The notes beneath the pieces are model-generated. The model was not told the DNA's origin, made no database searches, and saw nothing but the letters and a program-made list of their open reading frames with translations. A program made the translations under genes and the position numbers. 64,000 nucleotides of DNA from positions 2,480,001 to 2,544,000 of the forward strand of contig CP088295.1 of the NCBI GenBank assembly GCA_024666565.1. Direction: 5' to 3'. The stretch comes from Svornostia abyssi. Lineage in GTDB: Bacteria > Actinomycetota > Thermoleophilia > Solirubrobacterales > Solirubrobacteraceae. Positions 53,968-62,154 of this stretch are shown here, one piece after another (positions within the stretch are counted from its first letter, which is position 1; each line of letters begins with the position of its first letter).

Positions 53968-54711
53968 GTGACCGCGACAGGGGATCGGGCGCGAACCGTG
54001 CCCGCGTTGCTGAGCCTTGTGCGGCAGCACGGCGAGGTCAACGCTTACACGCGTACCCACGCGCCCCGGATCTTGCACGTGCTCGACGTGGTCGAGGACC
54101 TCGTCGGCGAGCGCGATCCTGCCTCGCTGTCGCTCACGGTCTGCGGGCCGGGGCTCGAGAGCTTCGCGCTGCAGCAGTGGCTGCCGCAGGCCCGGCTCAC
54201 CGAGGTCGGCTTCTGCGACCACCTGCCCGCCGGTGAGAGTGAGGCCGACGTCGTGAGCTTCGATCTCAACGACGCGTACCACCCGGACCGCTGGCCGGCC
54301 GTCGGTGGCCAGGACGTCGTCTTGCTGTGTGAGGTCATCGAGCACCTGTACACGTCGCCGGTGGCGGTGCTCGAGTGCCTCGCGTCGTGGCTGGCGCCGG
54401 GCGGCCGGATCGTGGTGCAGACACCGAACTCGCTGGCGCTGTCGCGTCGCCTGCGGACCGTGCTCGGCCGGCCGCAGTACGGCGGGATCACCGGCTTTAC
54501 GCCGCGCGGCATGAATCCGAACCACTTCCGCGAGTACGCGCCGTGGGAGATGGCCGAGGCGGGGCGCCAGGCGGGGCTCGTGGTCGAGCGCAGCGACATC
54601 CTCAACTACTTCTCGACGCAGACCCGGCGCCACGCGGTCGTCCACCGGGTCCTGGAGCAGATGCCCGCCGGGCTGCGGCAGGGTCAGACGACGGTCTTCC
54701 GCGCCGCGTAG
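53968..54711 (+). CDS. SAM-dependent methyltransferase, Methyltransf_23-like
   Basis: 247 residues from GTG 53968, which has GGGAGAG 7 nt upstream; in-frame GTGs at 53914, 53929 and 53938 are alternatives. Core: LTVCGPGLESFALQQWLP in place of motif I, EVGFCDHLP, DVVLLCEVIEHLYTSPVAVLECLASWLAPGGRIVVQTPNSLALS, cited as the parts VVLLCEVIEHLY and LAPGGRIVVQTPN, and FREYAPWEMAEAGRQAGL. Such enzymes often methylate sugars or lipids in surface glycan clusters; the glycosyltransferase downstream is convergent. The last 28 bp overlap it. Substrate unknown. Confidence 0.77.
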   Translation: MTATGDRARTVPALLSLVRQHGEVNAYTRTHAPRILHVLDVVEDLVGERDPASLSLTVCGPGLESFALQQWLPQARLTEVGFCDHLPAGESEADVVSFDLNDAYHPDRWPAVGGQDVVLLCEVIEHLYTSPVAVLECLASWLAPGGRIVVQTPNSLALSRRLRTVLGRPQYGGITGFTPRGMNPNHFREYAPWEMAEAGRQAGLVVERSDILNYFSTQTRRHAVVHRVLEQMPAGLRQGQTTVFRAA

Positions 54712-55886
54712 GTCGCGCCGGCGGCGAGGATCTCGTCGGCGGCGGCAGGCGCACCGCCGCCGTCACGCAGCGACGCTCCGAGCGCCGCTGCCCTCGCCGC
54801 CGCATCGCCCGCCAGCACGCTCCGTGCGGTGCTCGCGATCTGCCCGGCGTCGGGATCGCGCCCACGCAGCAGCCTCCCGGCACCCAGCGCTGCGACCCGC
54901 CGCGCGATGAGCGGCTGGTCGGCCGTCTGCGGGAACAGGACCATGGGGACGCCGTACACGAGGGCTTCGCTCACGCTGTTGATCCCGCCGTGCGTGACGA
55001 ACAGCCGCGCGCGCTCCAGCACCTGGAGCTGCGGGACGGACGGGCGGATCATCGCGTTCGCGGGGATCTGGCCGAGCGCCCCGGGGTCCACGCGGTTGCC
55101 GATCGACAGCAGCACGTGGCCGGGTTCGTCGGCGAACGCCTCGAGGCACGCGCGCAGGAACGGGGCGCGATCGTTGAACAGCGTGCCGAGCGAGACATAG
55201 ATGAGGGGGCCGTCGCCGAGCTCGTCGAGGAACGGGTCGGGTGGGCCGGGGTCGCGCAGTGGCGCGCCGACGAATCGCACCTCGTCTCCGAACCGGTCGG
55301 CGCCCGGCTGGAAGGCGCGGGACGTGAAGACCACGGTCCGGTCGGCGCGGTTGGAGATGATGCGGATCGGGTCGCCGGGGTCGACGCCGAAGTCCCTGCG
55401 GATGCGCCGTCGCGCCTCGTGCAGCCGCCGCATCGCGCCGACGCCCGTGGCGACGTCGCGCAGCATCTCCGCGGTCGCCTGCGGCGAGCGGTCCATCCGC
55501 CCATGCACCGTGAAGATCGCGCTCGAGGTCACGCATGGCAGCCCCAGCACCTCGGCGGCCATGCGTCCCCAGGGCGCCATGGAATCGCACACGACGACGT
55601 CGGGCGGCTCGGCGCGCAGGTGCTCCAGCGCGAAGGGCAGCAGCTCCTCGGAGATCTCCGCCAGCAGCGCGCCCACCGCCAGGACCCCGCGTGGCGGCGG
55701 GTCGGTCTGTTCCTGGATCCCGGGCGGATACAGCACCACCGTCGCACCGGACTGCTCGATCGGGCCGGCGATCGACGGGTCGGCGAACGCGAGCACCTCG
55801 GCGCCGCGGCGGCGCAGCTCGGCCATCACGGGCAGCGTCGGGTTCACGTGCCCGGGGACCGGGAGGTGGAAGAACGCGACCCGCAC
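54684..55886 (-). CDS. GT1/MGT-family glycosyltransferase (UDP-glycosyltransferase-like)
   Basis: 400 residues. GT-B fold. N-terminus VRVAFFHLPVPGHVNPTLPV has the His of the HxxP/GHVNP acceptor-site loop; C-terminal donor site reads LFVTHGGINSVSEALVYGVPMVLFPQTADQ (core THGGINSVSEALVYGVPMV), the bacterial version of the plant PSPG box. Adds a sugar to a small lipophilic acceptor such as a macrolide, terpenoid or lipid. GTG start at 55886 is 8 nt after TAGGCT (minus strand, 55900-55895), and the start is only 38 bp from the divergent smpB. Confidence 0.87.
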   Translation of the reverse strand: MRVAFFHLPVPGHVNPTLPVMAELRRRGAEVLAFADPSIAGPIEQSGATVVLYPPGIQEQTDPPPRGVLAVGALLAEISEELLPFALEHLRAEPPDVVVCDSMAPWGRMAAEVLGLPCVTSSAIFTVHGRMDRSPQATAEMLRDVATGVGAMRRLHEARRRIRRDFGVDPGDPIRIISNRADRTVVFTSRAFQPGADRFGDEVRFVGAPLRDPGPPDPFLDELGDGPLIYVSLGTLFNDRAPFLRACLEAFADEPGHVLLSIGNRVDPGALGQIPANAMIRPSVPQLQVLERARLFVTHGGINSVSEALVYGVPMVLFPQTADQPLIARRVAALGAGRLLRGRDPDAGQIASTARSVLAGDAAARAAALGASLRDGGGAPAAADEILAAGATYAARKTVV

Positions 55887-55889
55887 GGG

Positions 55890-55917
55890 TTGCGAGCCTA
55901 CGCGACCCCCATAAGCT
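55890..55917. promoter_or_regulatory. Overlapping divergent promoters of smpB and the glycosyltransferase
   Basis: Plus strand: TTGCGA (55890-55895), 16-bp spacer, TAAGCT (55912-55917), 7 nt before the smpB ATG. Minus strand: TAGGCT (55900-55895), 8 nt before the glycosyltransferase GTG. The two overlap, so initiation on one strand may hinder the other. Confidence 0.55.
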
Positions 55918-55924
55918 GGGACGC

Positions 55925-56404
55925 ATGGCGAAGAAGGGCAAGCGCAAGGCCGCGGCCGGCGATGTGGCGACGAACCGGCAGGCGTCGTTCCGCTACGAGC
56001 TGGTCGAACGCCTCGAGTGCGGCCTGCAGTTGCAGGGCACCGAGGTCAAGGCGCTGCGCACCGTGGGCGCCCAGCTGAAGGACGGCTACGTCGTGATCCG
56101 CGACGGCGAGCTGTGGCTGCACAACGTCCACATTCCGCCGTATCCGCCGGCCGCCCGGGAGAACCACTACCCGGACCGCGACCGCAAGCTGCTCGCCAAC
56201 CGCAAGGACATCGAGAAGCTCGTGGGGCGGGTGTCGGAGAAGGGCTGGACGCTCGTGCCCACCCGCATCTACTTCAAGGGGCCGTGGGCCAAGATCGAGA
56301 TCGCGCTCGGACGGGGCAAGGACCTGTACGACAAGCGCGAGGCGATCAAGGAACGCGAGAGCAAGCGCGAGATGCAGCGCGCGGTGCGCGAGGCGATGCG
56401 CTGA
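55925..56404 (+). CDS. smpB: SsrA-binding protein SmpB
   Basis: 159 residues. Small beta-barrel protein that binds tmRNA and rescues stalled ribosomes. Family blocks: NRQASFRYELVERLECGLQL, GTEVKALRTVGAQLKDGYVVI (core GTEVKALR), LWLHNVHIPPY, and a basic helical tail (KDLYDKREAIKERESKREMQ, cited to 20 residues). ATG at 55925 is 7 nt after TAAGCT. tmRNA, often found just downstream, is not in this window. Confidence 0.95.
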   Translation: MAKKGKRKAAAGDVATNRQASFRYELVERLECGLQLQGTEVKALRTVGAQLKDGYVVIRDGELWLHNVHIPPYPPAARENHYPDRDRKLLANRKDIEKLVGRVSEKGWTLVPTRIYFKGPWAKIEIALGRGKDLYDKREAIKERESKREMQRAVREAMR

Positions 56405-56411
56405 TTTCCCG

Positions 56412-56430
56412 ACCGGGTGGATAACCCGGT
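56412..56430 (+). terminator. Terminator after smpB
   Basis: ACCGGGT, loop GGATA, ACCCGGT, followed by TT; it starts 8 nt after the smpB stop. Short T-run only. Confidence 0.55.
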
Positions 56431-56448
56431 TTGGACCAGATGGAGGTG

Positions 56449-56474
56449 TTGACGCCGTTCGAGCGGCGTACTGT
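56449..56474 (+). promoter_or_regulatory. Candidate promoter of the ABC/catabolic operon
   Basis: TTGACG (56449-56454) and TACTGT (56469-56474) with a short 14-bp spacer; a 17-bp alternative (56472, TGTTCC) has a poorer -10. Transcription would start near 56481, placing the dyad at 56490-56512 just downstream, where a bound repressor would block elongation. Confidence 0.4.
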
Positions 56475-56489
56475 TCCCGCCACCAAACG

Positions 56490-56512
56490 AAACGCTACGT
56501 CGCGTAGCGTTT
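56490..56512. promoter_or_regulatory. Perfect inverted repeat, likely repressor operator
   Basis: AAACGCTACG (56490-56499), centre TCG, CGTAGCGTTT (56503-56512): ten perfect base pairs per arm, with extra CCAAACG / TTTGG similarity outside. It lies 15 bp before the ABC ATPase start codon. Size and symmetry fit a TetR-type or similar dimeric repressor. No regulator gene is in the window next to it. Confidence 0.65.
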
Positions 56513-56527
56513 GGCGCTCCGAGGACC

Positions 56528-57289
56528 ATGTCACCTGCCGCTCTCACCATCACCGAGGCCACCGTCGATTTCGGCGCCGGGCCTGTGCTCGACCAGGTCT
56601 CCCTGGACGTCGCCGCGGGCGAATTCGTCTGCGTCGTCGGCGCGAGCGGGTCCGGTAAGACGACCCTCCTCAACGCGATCGCTGGTCTCGTCGAGCTCGA
56701 CGGGGGCACGGTGGCGGTGGACGGGCGGCGGGTGACGGGTCCGGGTCCCGATCGGGCGGTCGTCTTCCAGGACGACGCGGTGTTCCCCTGGCTCAGCGTG
56801 GCGCGCAACGCCGCGTTCGGGCTGGAGACGCAGGGCGTCGGCAAGGCCGAACGGCGGACCCGGGTGACCGACGTGCTGGCCACCGTCGGACTCACGGGCA
56901 GTGAGGAGCGCTGGCCGCGCGAGCTGTCCGGCGGGATGCGCAAGCGCGTGGACCTCGCGCGGGCACTGGCCGTACGCCCGCCCGTCCTGCTCATGGACGA
57001 GCCCTACGGGGCCCTGGACATGCTGACGAAGGAGCGGCTGCAGGCCGACCTCGACCGCATCGTCAGCCACGAGGGCATGACCGTGGTCTTCATCACGCAC
57101 GACCTCGAGGAGGCGGTGTTCCTCGCCGACCGCGTGATCGTCCTGGCGTCCCATCCAGGCCGGGTCGCGGCGGAGATCCGCGTGCCGTTCGCGCGCCCGC
57201 GCGACCCTGAGCTGCGCCTGACGCCTGACTTCCAGGCCGTTCGCGGCGAAGTGCTCCATCACCTGCAAGCGGTGGAGACGACGGCATGA
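56528..57289 (+). CDS. ABC transporter ATP-binding protein (NrtD/SsuB/TauB type)
   Basis: 253 residues. Walker A VGASGSGKTTLL, Q loop VVFQDDAVFPWLSV, signature LSGGMRKRVDLARALA, Walker B VLLMDEPYGALD, and the switch His in FITHDLEEAVFLADR. Short-type ATPase of the nitrate/sulfonate/taurine/pyrimidine-precursor family. Ribosome site GAGGA before the ATG. Its stop overlaps the permease start by four bases. First gene of the operon behind the inverted repeat. Confidence 0.93.
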   Translation: MSPAALTITEATVDFGAGPVLDQVSLDVAAGEFVCVVGASGSGKTTLLNAIAGLVELDGGTVAVDGRRVTGPGPDRAVVFQDDAVFPWLSVARNAAFGLETQGVGKAERRTRVTDVLATVGLTGSEERWPRELSGGMRKRVDLARALAVRPPVLLMDEPYGALDMLTKERLQADLDRIVSHEGMTVVFITHDLEEAVFLADRVIVLASHPGRVAAEIRVPFARPRDPELRLTPDFQAVRGEVLHHLQAVETTA

Positions 57290-58131
57290 CCGCCGTCCCC
57301 GCCAACGCCGCCGCTCCCGTCCGGCCACGCCGCCGGCCGCGGGTCGGCGCGCGGCGCCTGGCGCTGCGCGCCGTCGTGCCGCTCACGCTCATCGGCCTGT
57401 GGTGCCTGCTCTCGTACGGCGGCATCGTCGATCCGCTGTACCTCCCGTCGCCGACGGAGATGTGGAACGCCTTCAACGAGCTGCGCGCGGACCTGCCCAG
57501 CGCGATCGCCACCACCGTCGGCATGACGCTGACGGGCTTCGTCATCGGGACCGCGCTCGGCGTCAGCCTCGGCCTGCTCATGGCCTACTCGAGCATCGCC
57601 CGTGATCTTCTGAGCGACGTCCTCGACCTCACCCGCCCGGTGCCGGTCTTCGCGCTCATCCCACTCTTCCTGCTGTGGTTCGGTATCGGACGCGGACCGC
57701 AGATCGCCCTGATCGCGCTGGGCACCAGCGTGATCCTGGGCGTGACGACGCTGGAAGCGATTCGTAATGTCAACCCCATCCACGTGCGCGCCGCACTGAC
57801 CCTCGGCGCGTCACGCGGCACGATCTATCGGCGGGTTGTCCTGCCGAGCATCTTTCCCCACCTCCTCGGGGCGATCCGTGTTGCCGCCGCGGCCTCTTGG
57901 GGCCTCGACGTCGCCGCGGAGCTGATCGGGTCGCAGAACGGTCTGGGCTATCTGATGATCGTCCGTCAGCAGTACCTCGACACCGCGGGAATCCTCGTGG
58001 TGGTCGTGGTCTATGCCGTGCTCGCGCTGGCACTCGACCGGGCCATCGTCTGGCTCGAGCGCCCGCTCACCCGGTGGACTCACCGGGACCAGAGAGCCGG
58101 CGTGGCGGCATCGATCCTCGGGCGGGCCTGA
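57286..58131 (+). CDS. ABC transporter permease (SsuC/ThiX-like)
   Basis: 281 residues with six membrane helices (first at about 25-45, then 80-102, 110-135, 140-160, 205-225, 235-257). The ATPase-contact loop is ALTLGASRGTIYRRVVLPSIFPHLLGAIRVA, shown by its core LGASRGTIYRRVVLPS. The N-terminus is Arg/Pro-rich. Pairs with the ATPase and the binding protein that follows. Confidence 0.92.
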   Translation: MTAVPANAAAPVRPRRRPRVGARRLALRAVVPLTLIGLWCLLSYGGIVDPLYLPSPTEMWNAFNELRADLPSAIATTVGMTLTGFVIGTALGVSLGLLMAYSSIARDLLSDVLDLTRPVPVFALIPLFLLWFGIGRGPQIALIALGTSVILGVTTLEAIRNVNPIHVRAALTLGASRGTIYRRVVLPSIFPHLLGAIRVAAAASWGLDVAAELIGSQNGLGYLMIVRQQYLDTAGILVVVVVYAVLALALDRAIVWLERPLTRWTHRDQRAGVAASILGRA

Positions 58132-58171
58132 CCTCCTTCACTGACCGCAGAACCAGAGGAGCACAGAGAAG

Positions 58172-59344
58172 ATGGACATCCACACGACTCGTGGACGGAG
58201 TCGGGGGCGGCTGCTGGCTGCGCTCGCCGTCTGCGGAACACTCGCCTTCGGCGTCGCCGCCTGCGGTGACGACGAGGACAGCGGCGCGACCGCCGCGGGC
58301 ACCACGACAGCGCCTGCTGAGCCGGTGAAGGTCAAGGTCGGCGTCGGGCCGTTCCTCGACAACCAGACGCTCGCGCTGGCGACCGAGATGGGCTACGACA
58401 AGGAGCAGGGCCTGGAGTTCGAGCAGGTCATCCTGCCGTCGAACAACGCCATCTACCAGGCGATCCGCACCGGCGACATCGACCTCGGGGCCGGCACGCT
58501 GCGCGGCCTGCAGACCGTCGCGAAGACCGCGCCGGACCTGCAGAACTTCATCGTCAAGGACCAGTTCAAGGGCTACTTCCTCGTCGGCCGCAAGGGCGAC
58601 ACGCCCGTCTACTCCGAACTCGTCAAGGAGGGCAAGACGCCGGAGGAGGCCAAGCAGGAGGTCCTCGAGTCGTTCAAGGGCAAGACCGTGAACATGGTCA
58701 AGCAGCAGAACTACGCGCCGCTCGCGGCCGGCCTGGAGGCGGCGGGCATCGACCCGGACGAGGTCAAGATCAACGACTTCGCCGACGACGCGAAGGCCGC
58801 GCTCGCGTTCCAGCGTGGCGACGGTGACTTCTACACCGGGGCGCTGCCGCAGCAGAGCAAGCTGCTGCTCGACGACCCGGACAAGTACGTCAACGTCGGC
58901 GGCTACGAGATCCTCGGCCCGGCCGCGATCTCCTACGACACGTGGACGACGTCGAAGGACTGGCTGGCGGAGAACCCGGACGTCGCCCTCAAGGTGCTCG
59001 CGGCGCAGCTGAAGACCGCGCAGTACATCCAGGACGACCTCGACGCCGCCGCGCCGCAGCTCGCCAAGCTCGTGACGGACGCGAGCAAGACCGAGCTGCC
59101 TGTCGAGAACGTGAAGCTGCTCGCCTCGGACTTCACGAAGTTCCTCACCGCGCAGAACCTCGAAGAGGACGTCTTCAACCCGGACAGCCCGCTGTTCTGG
59201 GAGAAGGAGGCCGAACTCGCCGCCGAGCAGAACGCGAAGGACCTGCCCGAGGGCTACAAGCCCGCCGACCAGAACGTCAGCGAGGAGTGGTTCAAGAAGT
59301 ACCAGGCCGACTCCGCGCTCACGAGCTGGGTGGAGGGCAAGTGA
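58172..59344 (+). CDS. ABC transporter substrate-binding lipoprotein (NMT1/SsuA-like)
   Basis: 390 residues. Signal peptide with lipobox FGVAAC, lipidated Cys31, then an acidic/Thr-rich linker. The mature domain has KVKVGVGPFLDNQTLALATEMGYDKEQGLEFEQVILPS, an SsuA/THI5-like opening (core LATEMGYDKEQGLEFEQV), then AIRTGDIDLGAGTL and LESFKGKTVNMVKQQNYAP. Proteins of this fold deliver nitrate, sulfonates, riboflavin or pyrimidine precursors; the enzymes downstream argue for an N-rich heterocycle or amide, which is inference. The last 4 bp overlap the next gene. Confidence 0.9.
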   Translation: MDIHTTRGRSRGRLLAALAVCGTLAFGVAACGDDEDSGATAAGTTTAPAEPVKVKVGVGPFLDNQTLALATEMGYDKEQGLEFEQVILPSNNAIYQAIRTGDIDLGAGTLRGLQTVAKTAPDLQNFIVKDQFKGYFLVGRKGDTPVYSELVKEGKTPEEAKQEVLESFKGKTVNMVKQQNYAPLAAGLEAAGIDPDEVKINDFADDAKAALAFQRGDGDFYTGALPQQSKLLLDDPDKYVNVGGYEILGPAAISYDTWTTSKDWLAENPDVALKVLAAQLKTAQYIQDDLDAAAPQLAKLVTDASKTELPVENVKLLASDFTKFLTAQNLEEDVFNPDSPLFWEKEAELAAEQNAKDLPEGYKPADQNVSEEWFKKYQADSALTSWVEGK

Positions 59345-59529
59345 GCGAGCGGGCGGCATCCTCCGGGCCGGCGCGCCCGACCGACGACGTGACGCGGGCG
59401 CTCGACGCGTTCTTCGCCACGGAGTCGTGGAACCGCGACCGGCTGGGCTTTCGCTTCGGCCCGGACGCGGTGACCTGGGTGCCGCCCGCCCACGTCGTCG
59501 TCGTGCAGCCCGAGGGGCGGCGGCCATGA
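59341..59529 (+). CDS. Uncharacterised 62-residue protein between binding protein and amidase
   Basis: GTG start overlaps the upstream stop (GTGA) and its own stop overlaps the amidase start (ATGA), so it is held in a translationally coupled chain. The sequence, RPTDDVTRALDAFFATESW .. RLGFRFGPDAVTWVPPAHVVVV, has one helix then two or three strands. It does not look like GatC or AtzG, the small partners of other amidases, and I do not recognise it. Its tight packing argues that it is a real gene and perhaps an amidase partner. Confidence 0.6.
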   Translation: MSERAASSGPARPTDDVTRALDAFFATESWNRDRLGFRFGPDAVTWVPPAHVVVVQPEGRRP

Positions 59530-60914
59530 CCGTGGCGACCGAGCTGCAGTGGCTCGGCGTCGCGGAGGCCGGCCGCCTCCTGCGGGCTCGCAAGATCGGT
59601 GTGTTGGAGCTCACCGAGGCGACGCTTGCGTGGATCGAGCGGACCGAACCGTTCGTGCACACGTACGTTGCGCTGGACGCCGAGGGGGCGCGTGCCGCGG
59701 CACGCGCCGCCGAGGGCGAGTTCGCCGCGGGCGTCGACCGCGGCCCGCTGCACGGGATCCCGTACAGCGTGAAGGATCTCGTCGCCGTGGCGGGGCTTCC
59801 GCTGCGTGCCGGCTCGCGGGCGGTGGACGGCACGGTGCCGGTCGCCGACGCGCACGTCATCACGCGCCTGCGCGAGGCGGGCGCGATCTGTCTCGGCAAG
59901 GTCGCCACGCACGAGTTCGCGTGGGGCATGCACTCCGACCCGGCACGCAATCCGTGGGACGGCGAGCGGCTGTCGGGCGGGTCGAGCGGCGGGTCCGGGT
60001 CGGCGGTCGCCGCCGGGCAGGGCGCCTTCTCGATCGGCACGGACTGCGGCTGCTCGGTGCGGGCCCCCGCCGCGCTGAACGGGGTGTGCGCGATCCGGCC
60101 CACCCACGGGCGGGTGAGCACTGACGGCGTCGTGCCGCTGTCGATGACGATGGACAACGTCGGGCCCCTCGCCCGCAGCGCGGAGGACCTCGCGCTCGTG
60201 CTCGCGGCGATCGCCGGCGACTGGGCCGACGCGCGCGGCGCGGACGATCTTGCGGGCACGCGGATCGGCGTGCCGCGCACCTATTTCTTCGAGGCGATCC
60301 AGCCGGGCGTCGCCGCGGCCGTCGACGCCGCGATCGACACGCTGCGCGAGCTCGGCGCCGAGATCGTCGACGTCGAACTGCAGCGGGCCGAGCAGGCCGC
60401 GCCCGTGGACGTCGCCATCGTCAACAGCGAGTCCGCCGTGCTGCTCGAGGACCTCGCCGCCGAGCGCGGCGACGACCTCGGCGAGGACGTCCGCGCGCAG
60501 CTCGCGCTCGGCCAGGCGATCCGCGCGCGGGACTATCTGCGCGGCCAGCAGCTGCGCACCCTCATCGGCGACGAGTTCGCGCAGGTCTTCGGCGATGTTG
60601 ACGTGATCCTCACGCCCACCGTCCCCGCCGTCGCGCAGCGCCACAACGGCACGCTCTTCATCGACATCGAGTTCCCCGGCGGCCCGACCGAGGACGTCGG
60701 CTGGACGTACTGCCGCTACACGTTCCCGCACAGCGTGGCGGGCGTGCCGACGGTGGCGATCCCGTGCGGGTTCTCCGAAGGGCTGCCGGTGGGGATGTCG
60801 CTGGCCGCCGCACGCTTCGAGGAGGCGACGGCGCTCCGCGTGGCGCGGGCCTACCAGCGCGCGACCGACCACCACCTCCGTCGTCCGACCGCGCTTGTGG
60901 AGTCCCTGACATGA
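59526..60914 (+). CDS. Amidase signature family hydrolase
   Basis: 462 residues. Ser-cisSer-Lys amidase: Lys83 (PYSVKDLVAVAG), cis-Ser153 (SGGSSGGSGSAVAAG) and nucleophile Ser177 (GTDCGCSVRAPA); the Ser153-Ser177 spacing of 24 equals that of known members. The usual GTDTGGSIR is GTDCGCSVR here, with Cys on the -1 position, which is unusual. Hydrolyses an amide, possibly of a ring-opened heterocycle or a biuret/allophanate-like compound. ATG overlaps the small gene upstream and TGA overlaps the deacetylase-like gene downstream. Confidence 0.9.
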   Translation: MTVATELQWLGVAEAGRLLRARKIGVLELTEATLAWIERTEPFVHTYVALDAEGARAAARAAEGEFAAGVDRGPLHGIPYSVKDLVAVAGLPLRAGSRAVDGTVPVADAHVITRLREAGAICLGKVATHEFAWGMHSDPARNPWDGERLSGGSSGGSGSAVAAGQGAFSIGTDCGCSVRAPAALNGVCAIRPTHGRVSTDGVVPLSMTMDNVGPLARSAEDLALVLAAIAGDWADARGADDLAGTRIGVPRTYFFEAIQPGVAAAVDAAIDTLRELGAEIVDVELQRAEQAAPVDVAIVNSESAVLLEDLAAERGDDLGEDVRAQLALGQAIRARDYLRGQQLRTLIGDEFAQVFGDVDVILTPTVPAVAQRHNGTLFIDIEFPGGPTEDVGWTYCRYTFPHSVAGVPTVAIPCGFSEGLPVGMSLAAARFEEATALRVARAYQRATDHHLRRPTALVESLT

Positions 60915-61762
60915 CCGAGTACCGCGCCACGATCTGCGTCTGCAGCGACTTCGACGCGCTCTCCATGTGGATGGACTTCGGCGCGATGGGCGCGCGCGCC
61001 CTGTCGCGCGGCGAGTTCGGCCCGCGGGTCGGCGCGCCGCGGCTGCTCGACGTGCTCGACCGGTTCGACGCGCCGAGCACCTGGTTCATCCCGGGACATA
61101 CCGCGGAGACGTTCCCGGAGATCACGAAGCGCGTCGCCGACGCCGGGCACGAGATCGCCAACCACGGCTACCACCACGAGTCGTTCGACGCGCTCTCGAT
61201 CGACGAGGGCCGCCACGTCATCAAGGTCAGCAACGACGCGCTGGAGCGCATCACCGGGCAGCGGCCGGTCGGCTTCCGCCATCCGACGGGCGACCTTGCC
61301 CAGGAGCTCCTGGAGGTGTTCGTCGAGGAGGGCTTCTCCTACGACTCGAGCCTCGCAGCAGACGACTTCTTCCCGTACTGGGCGCGGGGCGCCTGGACCC
61401 ACCAGCACCTCGGCCCGAGCACCCCCGGTCCGCTGCTCGACCTCGTGGAGATCCCGCACAGCTTCGTGCTCAACGACTTCCACCACTTCGAGTTCACCTA
61501 CGACGGGCCGAAGCTCACCGGCCGCGACGGCCCGGCGCCCGTCGAGGCGATCTGGCGCGCGGAGTGGGAGTACCTGCTCGCCAACGCCCCGGGCGGGATC
61601 TTCAACCTCGTGCTCCACCCGGAGTCGATCGGGCGCGGGCTGCGGATCGCGATGCTCGAACGGTTTCTCCGCGACGCGGCGGCCGAGCCGGGGGTGCGCT
61701 TCGCGACGCTGGCCACCGTGGCCGAGGAGTTCCGGGCCGCGCACCCCGAGGGGCCGGCATGA
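60911..61762 (+). CDS. Polysaccharide-deacetylase-fold hydrolase (PuuE/allantoinase-like)
   Basis: 283 residues. NodB fold: CVCSDFDALSMW with the metal Asp, PSTWFIPGHTAETFPEI, HEIANHGYHHES with the two metal His, VGFRHPTGDLAQELLE and a C-terminal HPESIGRGLRI. No signal peptide, so it acts in the cytosol and is not a cell-wall deacetylase. The same fold includes PuuE allantoinase and other ring-opening hydrolases. In this operon a hydantoin-like or ureido ring is a likely substrate, though not proven. ATG overlaps the amidase stop; the stop overlaps the RidA start. Confidence 0.87.
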   Translation: MTEYRATICVCSDFDALSMWMDFGAMGARALSRGEFGPRVGAPRLLDVLDRFDAPSTWFIPGHTAETFPEITKRVADAGHEIANHGYHHESFDALSIDEGRHVIKVSNDALERITGQRPVGFRHPTGDLAQELLEVFVEEGFSYDSSLAADDFFPYWARGAWTHQHLGPSTPGPLLDLVEIPHSFVLNDFHHFEFTYDGPKLTGRDGPAPVEAIWRAEWEYLLANAPGGIFNLVLHPESIGRGLRIAMLERFLRDAAAEPGVRFATLATVAEEFRAAHPEGPA

Positions 61763-62151
61763 TCGAGCTGCTGATCGCCGACGGCGCGCCCGCGCCGAAG
61801 GGCCCGTACTCGCACGCCGCGGCCAGCGGTGAGCTCGTCGTCGTGACCGCGCAGACCGGCACCGACCCCGTGACCGGTCTTCTGCGCCCCGGCGCCGACG
61901 CGCAGGCCCGCCAGGCCGTCGCGAATCTGCTCACGGTGCTGCGTGCCGCCGGCAGCGCGCCGGAGGCCGTGCTGCGCCTCGGCATCGCACTGCTCGACCT
62001 CACGCTGCTGCCCGTCTTGAACGCCGCGATCGGCGAGGCGCTCGGCGCGCACCGCCCGCCGCGCGCCACCGCGCAGGTCGTCGCGCTCCCGGGCGGCGCC
62101 GCGCTGGCGGTCGACGCGCTCGCAGCCCGCACCCGACCCATGGAGGCCTGA
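61759..62151 (+). CDS. RidA/YjgF/YER057c-family protein
   Basis: 130 residues. Trimeric enamine/imine deaminase fold: PKGPYSHAAASGELVVVTAQTG near the start (core KGPYSHAA) and PPRATAQVVALPG with the substrate-carboxylate Arg. The acidic residue after it is Asp (ALAVDAL) rather than Glu. Family members in catabolic operons (for example RutC) hydrolyse reactive enamine or aminoacrylate intermediates, which fits nitrogen-heterocycle breakdown. Coupled to the gene upstream by ATGA and followed by a 3-nt gap to the cupin gene. Confidence 0.87.
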   Translation: MIELLIADGAPAPKGPYSHAAASGELVVVTAQTGTDPVTGLLRPGADAQARQAVANLLTVLRAAGSAPEAVLRLGIALLDLTLLPVLNAAIGEALGAHRPPRATAQVVALPGGAALAVDALAARTRPMEA

Positions 62152-62154
62152 CCG

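Noticed and set aside
56405..56527. Possible tmRNA gene after smpB
   Set aside because: The gap is only 123 bp and holds a terminator, a promoter and an operator; no tRNA-like ends or tag reading frame.
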